Source of the DNA: an uncultured Ruminiclostridium sp.
GTDB lineage: Bacteria > Bacillota > Clostridia > Oscillospirales > Ruminococcaceae
Reading direction: 5' to 3'
Length of the DNA stretch: 64,000 nucleotides
Assembly: GCA_944388385.1 (NCBI GenBank)
Contig: CALXIO010000001.1
Span: 62,001-126,000 of the forward strand
A program made the translations under genes and the position numbers. Positions 26,224 through 34,949 of the stretch are shown here, piece after piece. Numbering within the stretch: the stretch's first letter is position 1; each line of letters begins with the position of its first letter. Under the pieces are notes generated by a model, which made no database searches, was not told where the DNA came from, and saw only the letters and a list, made by a program, of their open reading frames with translations.

Positions 26224-27654
26224 TCAGCCTTTCAGCTTTTCTTCAAGCATCTGCTTTACCGAAGCCGGGGAAGCGGCTCCCTTAAGTGCCTTGTTGCACT
26301 GACCCATAAGAAAACCGAACACCTTTGTTTCGCCGTTTCTGTACTGCTCTACAGGGCCGGGGTTTGCCGCAAGTATTTCATTTATGGTCTTTTCAAGAAG
26401 GTCATTATCCTCCTTTATCCATAACTGCTGCTGCTCTGCAATCTCCTCAGGTGACTTGCCGGATTCAATCATCTCACGGAGTATCACCTTACGGTTATCC
26501 TTTGAAATCTTACCCTTTTCCGCAAGCTCTATAAGTGAAGCAAAATCCTTTGCACTAAAGGGCATATTGTCAAGGTCAATTTCGCCTAAGTTTATTCTTC
26601 TCATAAGCTCAACCACTATAAATGTGGCGGTGGGCTTGGGAAGGTTATTTTCCTTAATGGCATTTTCAAAAAAGTCGCTTATTCTCTTGGAATCGGTAAG
26701 CACCTTAGCATCAGCCTTAGAAATGCCGTATTCATTAACATATCTTTCAAGCCTTTGGTGGGGCATTTCCGGAATGTCCGCCTTAATTGCCGCCAATTCC
26801 TCCTCGGTAAAGATTATGGGGGGAATATCAGGGTCGGGGAAGTAGCGGTAGTCGTGGGCATCCTCCTTAGAACGAAGGGAGCTGGTTTCTCCGGTGGCAT
26901 CATTAAAGTGAAGTGTTTCCTGTACCACTCTTTCGCCGTTTTCAATAAGCTCTGTCTGGCGGTATATTTCATACTCAATGGCACGCTGTATAGCCCTTGT
27001 GGAGTTAAGGTTCTTAACCTCTGTTCTTGTACCTAACTTATCTGAATCCTTTTCTGCAAGGGAGATATTAACATCACATCTCATTGAGCCCTGCTCCAGC
27101 TTACCGTCGCAAACTCCTGCATACTGAAGCATAAGGCGGATTTTTTCAAAGAATGCCGCAACCTCAGCCGCAGAATGGAAATCCGGCTCGGTAACTATCT
27201 CAATAAGAGGGATACCGCAACGGTTATAGTCAGCAAGGCTTATTCTTTCGCTGTCGTCGTGTACAAGCTTACCTGCATCCTCCTCTAAGTGGATACGGTT
27301 TATTCTCATGCGCTTTTCTTCGCCGTCAACATTTATATCCACATAGCCCCCAAGACAAACGGGTCTTGGCATCTGGGAAATCTGATATGCCTTAGGCAAA
27401 TCGGGGTAGAAATAGTTCTTTCTGTCCCACTTTGTAAAGTGGGAAATATCGCAGTTCATTATATATCCGGCCTTTATGATATACTCAACAGCCTTTGCAT
27501 TAAGCACCGGTAATGTACCGGGAAGACCTGAGCAAACCGGACAGCATCTTGAATTAGGCTCACCGCCGAAGGAGGCACTGCATGAGCAGAATACCTTTGA
27601 ATTGGTAAGCAATTCAGCGTGTATTTCAAGTCCTATGGTAGGATAAAGCTTCAT
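26224..27654 (-). CDS. gatB: Asp/Glu-tRNA amidotransferase subunit B
   Basis: GatB binds the misacylated tRNA and activates the aminoacyl group; with GatA and GatC it makes Gln-tRNA(Gln) and/or Asn-tRNA(Asn). The 476-residue product starts with the family hallmark TIGLEIHAELLTNSKVFC, has four Cys for zinc (CSCSASFGGEPNSRCCPVC), LPKAYQISQMPRP, HLEEDAGKLVHD, RCGIPLIEIVTEPD and the C-terminal helical tail domain ending in NKALKGAASPASV. It follows gatA by 18 nt. Confidence 0.97.
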   Translation of the reverse strand: MKLYPTIGLEIHAELLTNSKVFCSCSASFGGEPNSRCCPVCSGLPGTLPVLNAKAVEYIIKAGYIMNCDISHFTKWDRKNYFYPDLPKAYQISQMPRPVCLGGYVDINVDGEEKRMRINRIHLEEDAGKLVHDDSERISLADYNRCGIPLIEIVTEPDFHSAAEVAAFFEKIRLMLQYAGVCDGKLEQGSMRCDVNISLAEKDSDKLGTRTEVKNLNSTRAIQRAIEYEIYRQTELIENGERVVQETLHFNDATGETSSLRSKEDAHDYRYFPDPDIPPIIFTEEELAAIKADIPEMPHQRLERYVNEYGISKADAKVLTDSKRISDFFENAIKENNLPKPTATFIVVELMRRINLGEIDLDNMPFSAKDFASLIELAEKGKISKDNRKVILREMIESGKSPEEIAEQQQLWIKEDNDLLEKTINEILAANPGPVEQYRNGETKVFGFLMGQCNKALKGAASPASVKQMLEEKLKG

Positions 27655-27672
27655 TTGTTATCTTCCTTTCCC

Positions 27673-29121
27673 TTATATATTGGCAGTACGCTTTTCAAAA
27701 ATCTTCTCAAAAGCGTCAGCCGCACCGATAAGTGTGCTTTCGTCAAACTTCTTGCCTATAAGGGACATACCTATGGGCATACCCTGACTGTCATATCCGC
27801 AGGTGGTGGATATTGCAGGAAGTGATGCAATATTAACAGTAACAGTGCATATATCCGCAAGATACATCTTTACAGGGTCTGTTTCCTGCTCACCGATACG
27901 ATAAGCTACCGTGGGGGCGGTGGGAGTAAGAATTATATCCGCCTTTGTGAATATCTCGTTATATTCCTTTATAATCTCCTGCTTTAATGCAAGAGCCTTT
28001 AAATAGTATGCATCATAATATCCGCTGGACAGGGCATAGTTACCCAGAAGTATTCTTCTCTTGACCTCATCGCCGAAGCCTCTGCTTCTGCTGTCCCTTA
28101 TCATTTCATCAAAGGTTCTGCCCTCGCCGTGAAGTCCGTACTTGACACCGTCAAATCTTGACAGGTTTGATGCCGCCTCAGCACTTGCAACAAGATAATA
28201 AGCCGCAACCGCATACTTAAGACTGCTTATGGAGCAATCCACAAGCTCAGCGCCCATTTCCTCATACTTCTTAGCCGCAGCAAGAACTGCATTTTTTACT
28301 TCATCATCCACGCTGTCAGCGAAAAATTCCTTGGGAAGCGCTATCTTAATGCCCTTCATATCCATTCCTATCTTCTCGCAGAAGTCAGGAACATCAACCC
28401 TTGCGCTGGTGGCATCCCTTTCGTCCTTACCGCAGATAACATTAAGTATGGTACCGCAGTCCCTTGCATTATTTGCAATAGGTCCTATCTGGTCAAGGGA
28501 GCTTGCAAATGCCACAAGACCGTAACGGGAAACTCTTCCGTAGGTGGGCTTTATGCCGGTAACACCGCAAAATGAGGAGGGCTGTCTTATAGAGCCGCCG
28601 GTATCTGAGCCTAATGCCGCTACCGCCATTCCTGCACTTACTGCCGCCGCACTACCGCCGGAGGAGCCTCCGGGAACTCTGTTTAAATCATAGGGATTTT
28701 TTGTCTTGGCAAAGGCGCTTGTCTGGGTAGAACCGCCCATGGCAAATTCATCCATGCTTACCTTACCCAGCATAACAAAATCCTGGGCTTTAAGCTTTTC
28801 TATTACACAGGCATCATAGGGAGGAATGAAATTCTCCAGCATTTTTGATGCACAGGTGGTGGCAACACCGTCAGTACAGATATTGTCCTTTATCGCAAGG
28901 GGAATACCTGTAAGTGCCTTTGCCTCCCCCTTGTCTATTATCTCCTGAGCCTTTTCAGCCTGCTTTAAAGCAAGCTCCTCAGTAACGGTAATAAAGGAAA
29001 GCACCTTGCTGTCCTTTTCCTTTATAGCCGCAAAATATTCTTCACATAATTCCTTCGCACCTATCTCTTTGGTATCAAGCATTGTACGAAGGGAAGAAAG
29101 TGTCTGGTTTTTAAGCTCCAT
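27673..29121 (-). CDS. gatA: Asp/Glu-tRNA amidotransferase subunit A
   Basis: GatA is the glutaminase that supplies ammonia to GatB. The 482-residue amidase has the Lys-Ser-Ser triad context: GIPLAIKDNI (Lys), PGGSSGGSAAAVSAGMA, and GSDTGGSIRQPSSFCGVTG with the catalytic Ser. The length is typical. Ribosome site AAGGAG 10 nt before ATG. Second gene of the gatCAB-aspS operon, 13 nt after gatC. Confidence 0.97.
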   Translation of the reverse strand: MELKNQTLSSLRTMLDTKEIGAKELCEEYFAAIKEKDSKVLSFITVTEELALKQAEKAQEIIDKGEAKALTGIPLAIKDNICTDGVATTCASKMLENFIPPYDACVIEKLKAQDFVMLGKVSMDEFAMGGSTQTSAFAKTKNPYDLNRVPGGSSGGSAAAVSAGMAVAALGSDTGGSIRQPSSFCGVTGIKPTYGRVSRYGLVAFASSLDQIGPIANNARDCGTILNVICGKDERDATSARVDVPDFCEKIGMDMKGIKIALPKEFFADSVDDEVKNAVLAAAKKYEEMGAELVDCSISSLKYAVAAYYLVASAEAASNLSRFDGVKYGLHGEGRTFDEMIRDSRSRGFGDEVKRRILLGNYALSSGYYDAYYLKALALKQEIIKEYNEIFTKADIILTPTAPTVAYRIGEQETDPVKMYLADICTVTVNIASLPAISTTCGYDSQGMPIGMSLIGKKFDESTLIGAADAFEKIFEKRTANI

Positions 29122-29134
29122 TTATGTCCTCTCC

Positions 29135-29413
29135 TTAGTCTACCATTTTGGGAACAACATAGCAGTCGTTCTTAGGCTGTGTATTTGAAAGCAGCTTGTC
29201 TGTATCAAAGGAGGGCTTTGCCTCATCCTTTCTTACCTCTGAAAAGGAAATGCTGTTATTGTCCTTTGTATCGTCATATACAACGTCAAATTCCTTTACC
29301 GTATCCATAAGCTCGATAATGGCGCTCATCTCCTCCATTACCTTCTGCTTGCCCTCATCTGTATAATTGAGCTTACTTAAATTGCATAAATGCTCAATAG
29401 TCTTTATATCCAT
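29135..29413 (-). CDS. gatC: Asp/Glu-tRNA amidotransferase subunit C
   Basis: GatC is the small belt that joins GatA to GatB. I take ATG 29413 (MDIKTIEHLCNLSKLNYTDE) with AAAGGA upstream, giving 92 residues; the frame is open a little further but without a ribosome site. The family pattern is seen in LSKLNYTDEGKQKVMEEMSAIIELMDTV and the late DKLLSNTQPKNDCYVVPKMV. First gene of its operon. Confidence 0.93.
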   Translation of the reverse strand: MDIKTIEHLCNLSKLNYTDEGKQKVMEEMSAIIELMDTVKEFDVVYDDTKDNNSISFSEVRKDEAKPSFDTDKLLSNTQPKNDCYVVPKMVD

Positions 29414-29477
29414 TATACAGCGTCCTTTCTGTTGCAATTTTTATCACGCCGGAATTCGTCCGGGCATACTTTTATAT

Positions 29478-29506
29478 ATTATACTACATTTCATTTTTAT
29501 TTGCAA
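29478..29506 (-). promoter_or_regulatory. Promoter of gatCAB-aspS
   Basis: On the minus strand, TTGCAA (29506-29501), 17-bp spacer, TATAAT (29483-29478). The 5' leader of about 57 nt contains a short hairpin CCGGA-CGAAT-TCCGG and no T-box features. Confidence 0.85.
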
Positions 29507-29624
29507 GGGAATTATAACATAAACAGGTCAGATTTTCAAGAAAATAATAAAATTTTTCCCATTTTTCACCTTAAAAATGCGCCCTTTCGCAGGTTTGGTG
29601 ATATTTTGCACAAAAGACAGCAAA

Positions 29625-29669
29625 TTTGCAAGAAAATATTTTGCAAGTTGCAAGTAAATTTCTTGCAAA
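29625..29669 (+). promoter_or_regulatory. Inverted-repeat operator upstream of glutamate synthase promoter
   Basis: Perfect 11-bp inverted repeat TTTGCAAGAAA (29625-29635) and TTTCTTGCAAA (29659-29669); between them lie two more direct TTGCAAG heptamers (29641-29647, 29648-29654). It ends 6 bp before the -35, the position of an activator site. A related inverted repeat occurs at 40755-40792 before the aminotransferase gene. Confidence 0.75.
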
Positions 29670-29675
29670 AACATA

Positions 29676-29704
29676 TTGACATCTGCGCAAAGCGGTGTTA
29701 TAAT
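29676..29704 (+). promoter_or_regulatory. Sigma-A promoter of glutamate synthase operon
   Basis: TTGACA (29676-29681), 17-bp spacer, TATAAT (29699-29704): perfect consensus. Transcription should begin near 29711, leaving a leader of about 160 nt. Confidence 0.92.
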
Positions 29705-29710
29705 ACCATA

Positions 29711-29840
29711 TAGTGAATGGTCCCTATTGCAGGCAATCTAAAAACAGCGTTGTTTACAAGACCGGGTTTTGAAACAAATCTTGCAAAATTTGCAGATTAC
29801 CTTGTCATTTGCCTGCTGTTTTTGTCTTTATAAGGACCAT
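29711..29840 (+). ncRNA. Structured 5' leader of glutamate synthase operon, candidate cis-regulatory RNA
   Basis: Long-range pairings are exact. Helix A is ATGGTCC (29717-29723) with GGACCAT (29834-29840). Helix B is GCAGGCAA (29729-29736) with TTGCCTGC (29809-29816). Inside B are three local hairpins: AAAC-AGCGTT-GTTT (29742-29755), one with loop ACCGGG (about 29757-29771), and AATC..GATT (29777-29798). An alternative pairing, AAAAACAGC (29740-29748) with GCTGTTTTT (29815-29823), competes with helix B and the first hairpin. A U-rich tract follows B. The first two loops are hexaloops with A at 1 and G at 4, the ANTAR target rule. Not matched to a known RNA family. Confidence 0.6.
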
Positions 29841-29870
29841 ACAAAACACACAGGTTTAAGGAGTGAGCTT

Positions 29871-30965
29871 ATGCTGGAAAAAGAAGGTCAGGTAAGAATA
29901 CCTGCAGGATGTGCTATTTCGGGATTTATCAGCAGAGACGGTAACAGGATCTGCGGTGATAAGATCGTAAAGTCCATATCCTATATGCATGACAGATCTA
30001 ACGGTCTTGGTGGTGGTTTTGCAGGCTACGGCATATACCCCGAATACAAGGATCAGTACGCTTTTCATATTTTCTATGACTCAAATGAGGCAAGAGTAGA
30101 AACAGAGCGTTTTCTTGACAGACATTTTGATGTAGTAAACCTTTCAAGAATACCCACAAGAAAGCATCCCAACATTACAAACGAGCCTCTTATATGGAGA
30201 TACTTTGTAACACCCCTTCCCACAAAGCTTGCGGCAAGCCAGCTTGATGAGAGAGAATTCGTTGCACAGTGCGTTATCAATGTAAATGACAGAATAAACG
30301 GCGCTTATGTATTCTCCAGCGGTAAGAACATGGGTGTATTTAAGGCGGTAGGTTATCCTGAGGATGTAGGTGAATTCTACAGACTGGAGGAATATTCAGG
30401 CTATGCCTGGACTGCCCACGGCAGATACCCCACAAACACCCCCGGCTGGTGGGGCGGTGCCCATCCCTTTGCACTGCTTGACTATACTATAGTACATAAC
30501 GGTGAAATTTCATCCTATGATGCCAACAGAAGATATATAGAGATGTTCGGTTACAAGTGTAACCTGCTTACAGATACAGAGGTTATCACCTACATATTTG
30601 ACTATCTTAACCGTAAACAGAAGCTGTCACTTGAGGATATTGCAAAGATAATCGCAGCTCCCTTCTGGAGTGAGATTGAATCCGGCAAGTTCTCAAAGGA
30701 GGAAACAGAGAAGCTGAAATACTTCAGAAATGTATTCTCAAGCCTGCTTATTACAGGTCCCTTCTCAATAATCCTTGGTTTTGACGGCGGTATCATGGCA
30801 CTTAACGACAGACTGAAGTTAAGAAGCATGGTAGCTGCGGAAAAGGACGACATGGTTTACCTTGCCAGTGAGGAATGTGCTATCAGAGCTATTTGTCCCG
30901 ATGTGGATAAGATCTGGTCACCCAGAGGCGGCGAGCCTATAATCGTTAAGTTAAATCAGAAGTAA
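29871..30965 (+). CDS. Glutamate synthase, glutamine amidotransferase domain protein (GltB1 type)
   Basis: Class II glutaminase corresponding to domain 1 of glutamate synthase, encoded as a separate 364-residue protein. ATG 29871 is chosen because AAGGAG lies at 29859-29864. The nucleophile is probably Cys14 in PAGCAISGFISRDG, implying removal of a 13-residue propeptide. Glutamine-site motifs are HGRYPTNTPGWWGGAHPF and VHNGEISSYDANRRYIE. It releases ammonia for the FMN domain encoded next. First gene of a six-gene operon behind the structured leader; 20 nt to the next gene. Confidence 0.9.
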   Translation: MLEKEGQVRIPAGCAISGFISRDGNRICGDKIVKSISYMHDRSNGLGGGFAGYGIYPEYKDQYAFHIFYDSNEARVETERFLDRHFDVVNLSRIPTRKHPNITNEPLIWRYFVTPLPTKLAASQLDEREFVAQCVINVNDRINGAYVFSSGKNMGVFKAVGYPEDVGEFYRLEEYSGYAWTAHGRYPTNTPGWWGGAHPFALLDYTIVHNGEISSYDANRRYIEMFGYKCNLLTDTEVITYIFDYLNRKQKLSLEDIAKIIAAPFWSEIESGKFSKEETEKLKYFRNVFSSLLITGPFSIILGFDGGIMALNDRLKLRSMVAAEKDDMVYLASEECAIRAICPDVDKIWSPRGGEPIIVKLNQK

Positions 30966-30985
30966 GTAGTAAAGGAGCAATTAAA

Positions 30986-32491
30986 GTGGCACTTAATTAT
31001 TTTCAGCCTTTATTTGAAGTGATCCGTGATAAGGATCGCTGTATAAAATGTCAGGCTTGTGCAAGACAATGTTCCAATGAGGTTCATAAATACGATGCAG
31101 AGCTTGATATGATGATTTCCGACAGCCAGACCTGTGTTGACTGCCAGAGATGTGTAACTATCTGCCCCACAAGAGCACTTAAGATCACAGAGAACAACAA
31201 TCAGTTCAGAACAAACGCCAACTGGAGCCAGCAGACAATGACTGAGGTTTACAGACAGGCAGAGTCAGGCGGTGTTCTGCTTTCATCAATGGGTAACCCC
31301 AAGCCCTATCCTGTATACTGGGATAAGATACTTCTCAATGCTTCACAGGTAACAAACCCTCCCATCGACCCCCTTCGTGAGCCTATGGAATCAAGGGTAT
31401 TTTTAGGAAAGAAGCCCCGTAACGTAAGCTTCAATGAGGACGGAAGCGTAAATACAAAGGTAACACCTACCCTTGAGCTTTCCACTCCCATTATGTTTTC
31501 TGCCATGTCTTACGGTTCTATCAGCCGTAATGCCCATGAATCCCTTGCAAGAGCCGCAACTGAGCTCGGTATTTACTATAACACCGGTGAGGGCGGTCTT
31601 CACAAGGACTTCTATCAGTACGGACCTAATACAATAGTACAGGTAGCCTCCGGACGTTTCGGTGTATTCAAGGATTATCTTGAAACCGGTGCGGCTATTG
31701 AAATCAAAATGGGTCAGGGTGCTAAGCCCGGTATCGGCGGACACCTTCCCGGACAGAAAATTCTTGAGGACGTATCAAGAACCCGTATGATCCCCATGGG
31801 AACAGATGCAATTTCTCCTGCTCCCCACCACGATATTTACTCTATCGAGGATCTTCGCCAGTTAGTATACTCCTTAAAGGAAGCAACCGAATATAAAAAG
31901 CCGGTTATCGTAAAGATTGCGGCTGTACATAATGTAGCGGCTATTGCCTCAGGTATTGCCCGTTCAGGTGCGGATATAATCGCCATTGACGGTTACAGAG
32001 GCGGTACAGGTGCCGCACCTACAAGAATAAGAGATAATGTAGGTATTCCCATTGAGCTTGCTCTTGCAAGTGTTGACCAGCGTCTGCGTGATGAGGGTAT
32101 CCGTAATGAGGTATCTGTAGTAGTAGCAGGCTCTATTCGTTCAAGCTCAGATGTAGTAAAGGCTATTGCCTTAGGTGCAGATGCGGTATATATCGGTACT
32201 GCGGCACTTTTAGCCCTTGGCTGTCACCTTTGCAGAACCTGTCATACAGGTAAGTGCAACTGGGGTATTGCTACCCAAAGAGATGACCTTGTTAAGCGTC
32301 TTAATCCCGAAATCGGCTATAAGCGACTTGTTAATCTTGTTCATGCCTGGGATCACGAAATCAAGGAAATGATGGGCGGTATGGGTATCAACTCTATCGA
32401 GGCATTAAGAGGCAACCGCCTTATGTTAAGAGGTATCGGACTTACCGACAAGGAGCTTGAGATTTTAGGAATTCAGCATGCCGGTCAGTAA
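30986..32491 (+). CDS. Glutamate synthase FMN domain with N-terminal 2x[4Fe-4S] ferredoxin (GltB2 type)
   Basis: 501 residues; GTG start with AAAGGAG 8 nt before. Residues about 17-65 hold two ferredoxin-like clusters (CIKCQACARQC and CVDCQRCVTICP). The rest is the FMN-binding TIM barrel of glutamate synthase: MFSAMSYGSISRNAHESLARAA, NTGEGGLHKDF, QGAKPGIGGHLPG, IAIDGYRGGTGAAP and the 3Fe-4S loop CHLCRTCHTGKCNWGIATQ. It converts 2-oxoglutarate plus ammonia to glutamate using electrons fed through the clusters. This is the archaeal/clostridial split arrangement. Confidence 0.94.
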   Translation: MALNYFQPLFEVIRDKDRCIKCQACARQCSNEVHKYDAELDMMISDSQTCVDCQRCVTICPTRALKITENNNQFRTNANWSQQTMTEVYRQAESGGVLLSSMGNPKPYPVYWDKILLNASQVTNPPIDPLREPMESRVFLGKKPRNVSFNEDGSVNTKVTPTLELSTPIMFSAMSYGSISRNAHESLARAATELGIYYNTGEGGLHKDFYQYGPNTIVQVASGRFGVFKDYLETGAAIEIKMGQGAKPGIGGHLPGQKILEDVSRTRMIPMGTDAISPAPHHDIYSIEDLRQLVYSLKEATEYKKPVIVKIAAVHNVAAIASGIARSGADIIAIDGYRGGTGAAPTRIRDNVGIPIELALASVDQRLRDEGIRNEVSVVVAGSIRSSSDVVKAIALGADAVYIGTAALLALGCHLCRTCHTGKCNWGIATQRDDLVKRLNPEIGYKRLVNLVHAWDHEIKEMMGGMGINSIEALRGNRLMLRGIGLTDKELEILGIQHAGQ

Positions 32492-32510
32492 TTGAAGGGA
32501 GTAGGCGACA

Positions 32511-32945
32511 ATGAAAAAAGTATATGTAAATGAAGAATGGTGCCTTGCCTGTCATCTGTGCGAATATTATTGTGCGGCGGCTAACAGCGGTGCCGAGAAT
32601 ATGATAAAGGCTTTTGCCAACGGCAATAAGCCCATACCCAGAATCAGGGTAGAGGAAGGCAGTAAGATAAACTTTGCAGTACAGTGCCGTCATTGTGACG
32701 ATCCTATTTGTGTAAAGAGCTGTATCACCGGTGCTTTATCAAAGAAGGACGGCATTATTTCCTGTGATGAAACCAGATGTGTAGGCTGCTACACCTGTGT
32801 ACTTACCTGCCCCTATGGTTGTATAGTGACCTCCGAAAATTCCAAGGTAATTCAGAAGTGCGACCTTTGTCTTAAGAACAACAACGGCGACCCTGCTTGT
32901 GTAAAGGGATGTCCCAATAAGGCTATCGTACTTGAGGAAAGATAA
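32511..32945 (+). CDS. Polyferredoxin-type 4Fe-4S electron carrier
   Basis: 144 residues with four Cys clusters, consistent with four [4Fe-4S] centres: CLACHLCEYYC, CRHCDDPICVKSC, CVGCYTCVLTCPYGC and CDLCLKNNNGDPACVKGC. The spacing resembles CooF/HycB-type electron-transfer subunits. Lying between the FMN subunit and the flavoprotein, it probably relays electrons between them. Start ATG with GGGAG ribosome site, 19 nt after the previous stop. Confidence 0.88.
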   Translation: MKKVYVNEEWCLACHLCEYYCAAANSGAENMIKAFANGNKPIPRIRVEEGSKINFAVQCRHCDDPICVKSCITGALSKKDGIISCDETRCVGCYTCVLTCPYGCIVTSENSKVIQKCDLCLKNNNGDPACVKGCPNKAIVLEER

Positions 32946-32956
32946 GGAGGGGCAAA

Positions 32957-34189
32957 ATGAAAAAGTATGTTATTATAGGTAACTCCGCAGCGGCAATCGG
33001 TGCGGTACAGGGTATAAGAAGTGTAGATACAGAGGGTATGATAACGGTTATTTCCGATGAGCCCTATCACACCTACTCACGCCCCCTTATCAGCTACTGG
33101 TTAGAGGGTAAGGTGGTGGATGAAAAGATCTACTACAGAGAACCCGACTTTTACGAAAAGAACAACGTTATGACCATGTTCGGTGTAAGAGCAACAGCCA
33201 TTGGCGGCGGATATGTTACACTTGACAACGGCGGCAAAGTAGCGTATGATAAGTTATTGATAGCAACAGGCTCAAAGCCCTTTGTTCCTCCCATGAAGGG
33301 ACTTGATACAGTGGATTATTTCACCTTCATGAACTGGGACAGCGCAAAGGCTATTAAGGAAAAGGTAAAGGAGAATACAAAGGTACTTATTATCGGTGCC
33401 GGACTTATCGGTCTTAAGGCCGCTGAGGCTCTTTATCACCTTAATGCGGATATTACCGTTGTGGATCTTGCTGACAGAATTCTTCCCAGTATTCTTGATG
33501 TGCGTGCAGGACAGATCATGCAAAAGCACATTGAGGACAAGGGCACTAAGATAATCTTAGGGGCCAGCGTAGAGGAATTTTCCGGAAATACAGCAAAGCT
33601 CACAAACGGCGATACTGTGGACTTTGAGATACTTATTGTTGCAGTCGGTGTAAGACCCAATACCGAGCTTGTGGCTGATGCCGGCGGCAAGGTAGAAAAG
33701 GGAATCGTTACCGATCTTCAGCAGCAGACCACCATTCCCGATGTTTATGCGGCAGGTGATTGTACATTAAGCCACGACAGCTCATCCGACAGCGAAAAGA
33801 TACTTGCACTTTTACCCAATGCCTTTATGCAGGGCGAAATCGCAGGTAAGAACATGGCAGGTCAGATGTGTCTGTACTTAAACGCAATTCCCATGAATGC
33901 CATAGGATTTTACGGTCTTCACATTATCACAGCAGGAAGCTATGAGGGTGAGGAATATGTAACTGAGGATGCAGAAAAGGAAAGATACAAGAAGCTTATC
34001 TTCAAGGACGGCAAGCTCAAGGGCTTTATCCTTATGGGGGATGTTGACAGAGCCGGTATTTATACATCTATTATAAGAGAACAAATTCCTCTTTCCGATG
34101 TGGATGTGGAGCTTTTGAAGGATCATCCCCAGATGATGCTTTTCGGCAAGGCCAGAAGAGATGAAAAGCTGGCAGGAAAAATAGGCTGA
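32957..34189 (+). CDS. FAD-dependent NAD(P)H oxidoreductase (NADH-rubredoxin reductase/NirB N-terminal type)
   Basis: 410-residue two-dinucleotide-binding flavoprotein. FAD site: YVIIGNSAAAIGAVQGIR at the N-terminus and VYAAGDCTL later; NAD site: KVLIIGAGLIGLKAAEALY. The SRPLISYWLEGKV stretch is typical of the rubredoxin reductase/nitrite reductase group rather than of canonical GltD. It likely supplies electrons from NAD(P)H to the ferredoxin-type carriers of this glutamate synthase. Spaced 11 nt from the iron-sulfur gene, GGAGG ribosome site. Confidence 0.9.
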   Translation: MKKYVIIGNSAAAIGAVQGIRSVDTEGMITVISDEPYHTYSRPLISYWLEGKVVDEKIYYREPDFYEKNNVMTMFGVRATAIGGGYVTLDNGGKVAYDKLLIATGSKPFVPPMKGLDTVDYFTFMNWDSAKAIKEKVKENTKVLIIGAGLIGLKAAEALYHLNADITVVDLADRILPSILDVRAGQIMQKHIEDKGTKIILGASVEEFSGNTAKLTNGDTVDFEILIVAVGVRPNTELVADAGGKVEKGIVTDLQQQTTIPDVYAAGDCTLSHDSSSDSEKILALLPNAFMQGEIAGKNMAGQMCLYLNAIPMNAIGFYGLHIITAGSYEGEEYVTEDAEKERYKKLIFKDGKLKGFILMGDVDRAGIYTSIIREQIPLSDVDVELLKDHPQMMLFGKARRDEKLAGKIG

Positions 34190-34205
34190 GGAAAGGACGA
34201 CAGCA

Positions 34206-34928
34206 ATGGTTATAAATGCTAATGAAGTAGGATACTTCGACCTTAATAAAAAAATCGTTGAGTGTCCTGATGAAGATATTACCGTTACCAATGCAATGGG
34301 TCAGCGTTATATCGGCTGTGGTGTTGCAGGAAAGAAGATAACCGTAGAGGGAACTCCCGGTAATGCCCTTGGCGCTTACCTTGACGGAAGTCGCATAATC
34401 GTTCACGGCAACGGTCAGGACGCCATCGGTGACACCATGAATAACGGTGAGATCATTATACACGGAAGCTGCGGCGATACTACAGGTTACGCCATGAGAA
34501 GCGGAAAAATTTTCGTTAAGGGTAATGCAGGCTACCGTGTAGGCATACATATGAAAGAGTATCATGAATATTTCCCCAAGATCGTTATCGGCGGCAAGGT
34601 GGGAGATTTCTTAGGCGAGTATCAGGCAGGCGGCATTATCGTGGTGCTTGGCATAGGCTATGAGGACGAGTGTCCTGTTGGCTCATTTGTAGGAACAGGT
34701 ATGCACGGCGGATATATCTTTATCCGCAGTGAGCATGAGCCTAAGGGTCTTCCTGTTCAGGTTTGCTGTGAAAAGGCCACAGATGAGGATAAGAAGAAAA
34801 TTGCTGAATATGTGGAAGAATTCAGCGTAAACTTCGGCTACAACAGTGAGGAATTGCTTTCCGGCAATTTCTATAAGCTGACACCCAACACCGCAAGTCC
34901 CTACAAACAGCTGTACACTCACAACTAA
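34206..34928 (+). CDS. Glutamate synthase GXGXG-motif protein (GltB3 type)
   Basis: 240 residues forming the right-handed beta-helix equivalent to the C-terminal domain of the glutamate synthase large subunit. Repeating Gly-rich turns occur about every 19-20 residues: GCGVAGKKITVEGTPGNALG, GNGQDAIGDTMNNGEIIIHG, GSCGDTTGYAMRSGKIFVKG, GNAGYRVG. It is structural, stabilising the ammonia tunnel complex in the fused enzyme. Third domain of the split synthase; followed after 21 nt by the ANTAR gene. Confidence 0.92.
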   Translation: MVINANEVGYFDLNKKIVECPDEDITVTNAMGQRYIGCGVAGKKITVEGTPGNALGAYLDGSRIIVHGNGQDAIGDTMNNGEIIIHGSCGDTTGYAMRSGKIFVKGNAGYRVGIHMKEYHEYFPKIVIGGKVGDFLGEYQAGGIIVVLGIGYEDECPVGSFVGTGMHGGYIFIRSEHEPKGLPVQVCCEKATDEDKKKIAEYVEEFSVNFGYNSEELLSGNFYKLTPNTASPYKQLYTHN

Positions 34929-34949
34929 AGTGCACAGGGGGTAAGAGCA

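Noticed and set aside
29414..29475. T-box or amino-acid riboswitch in the gatCAB-aspS leader
   Set aside because: The leader is only about 57 nt with one short hairpin; no T-box sequence or specifier stem.
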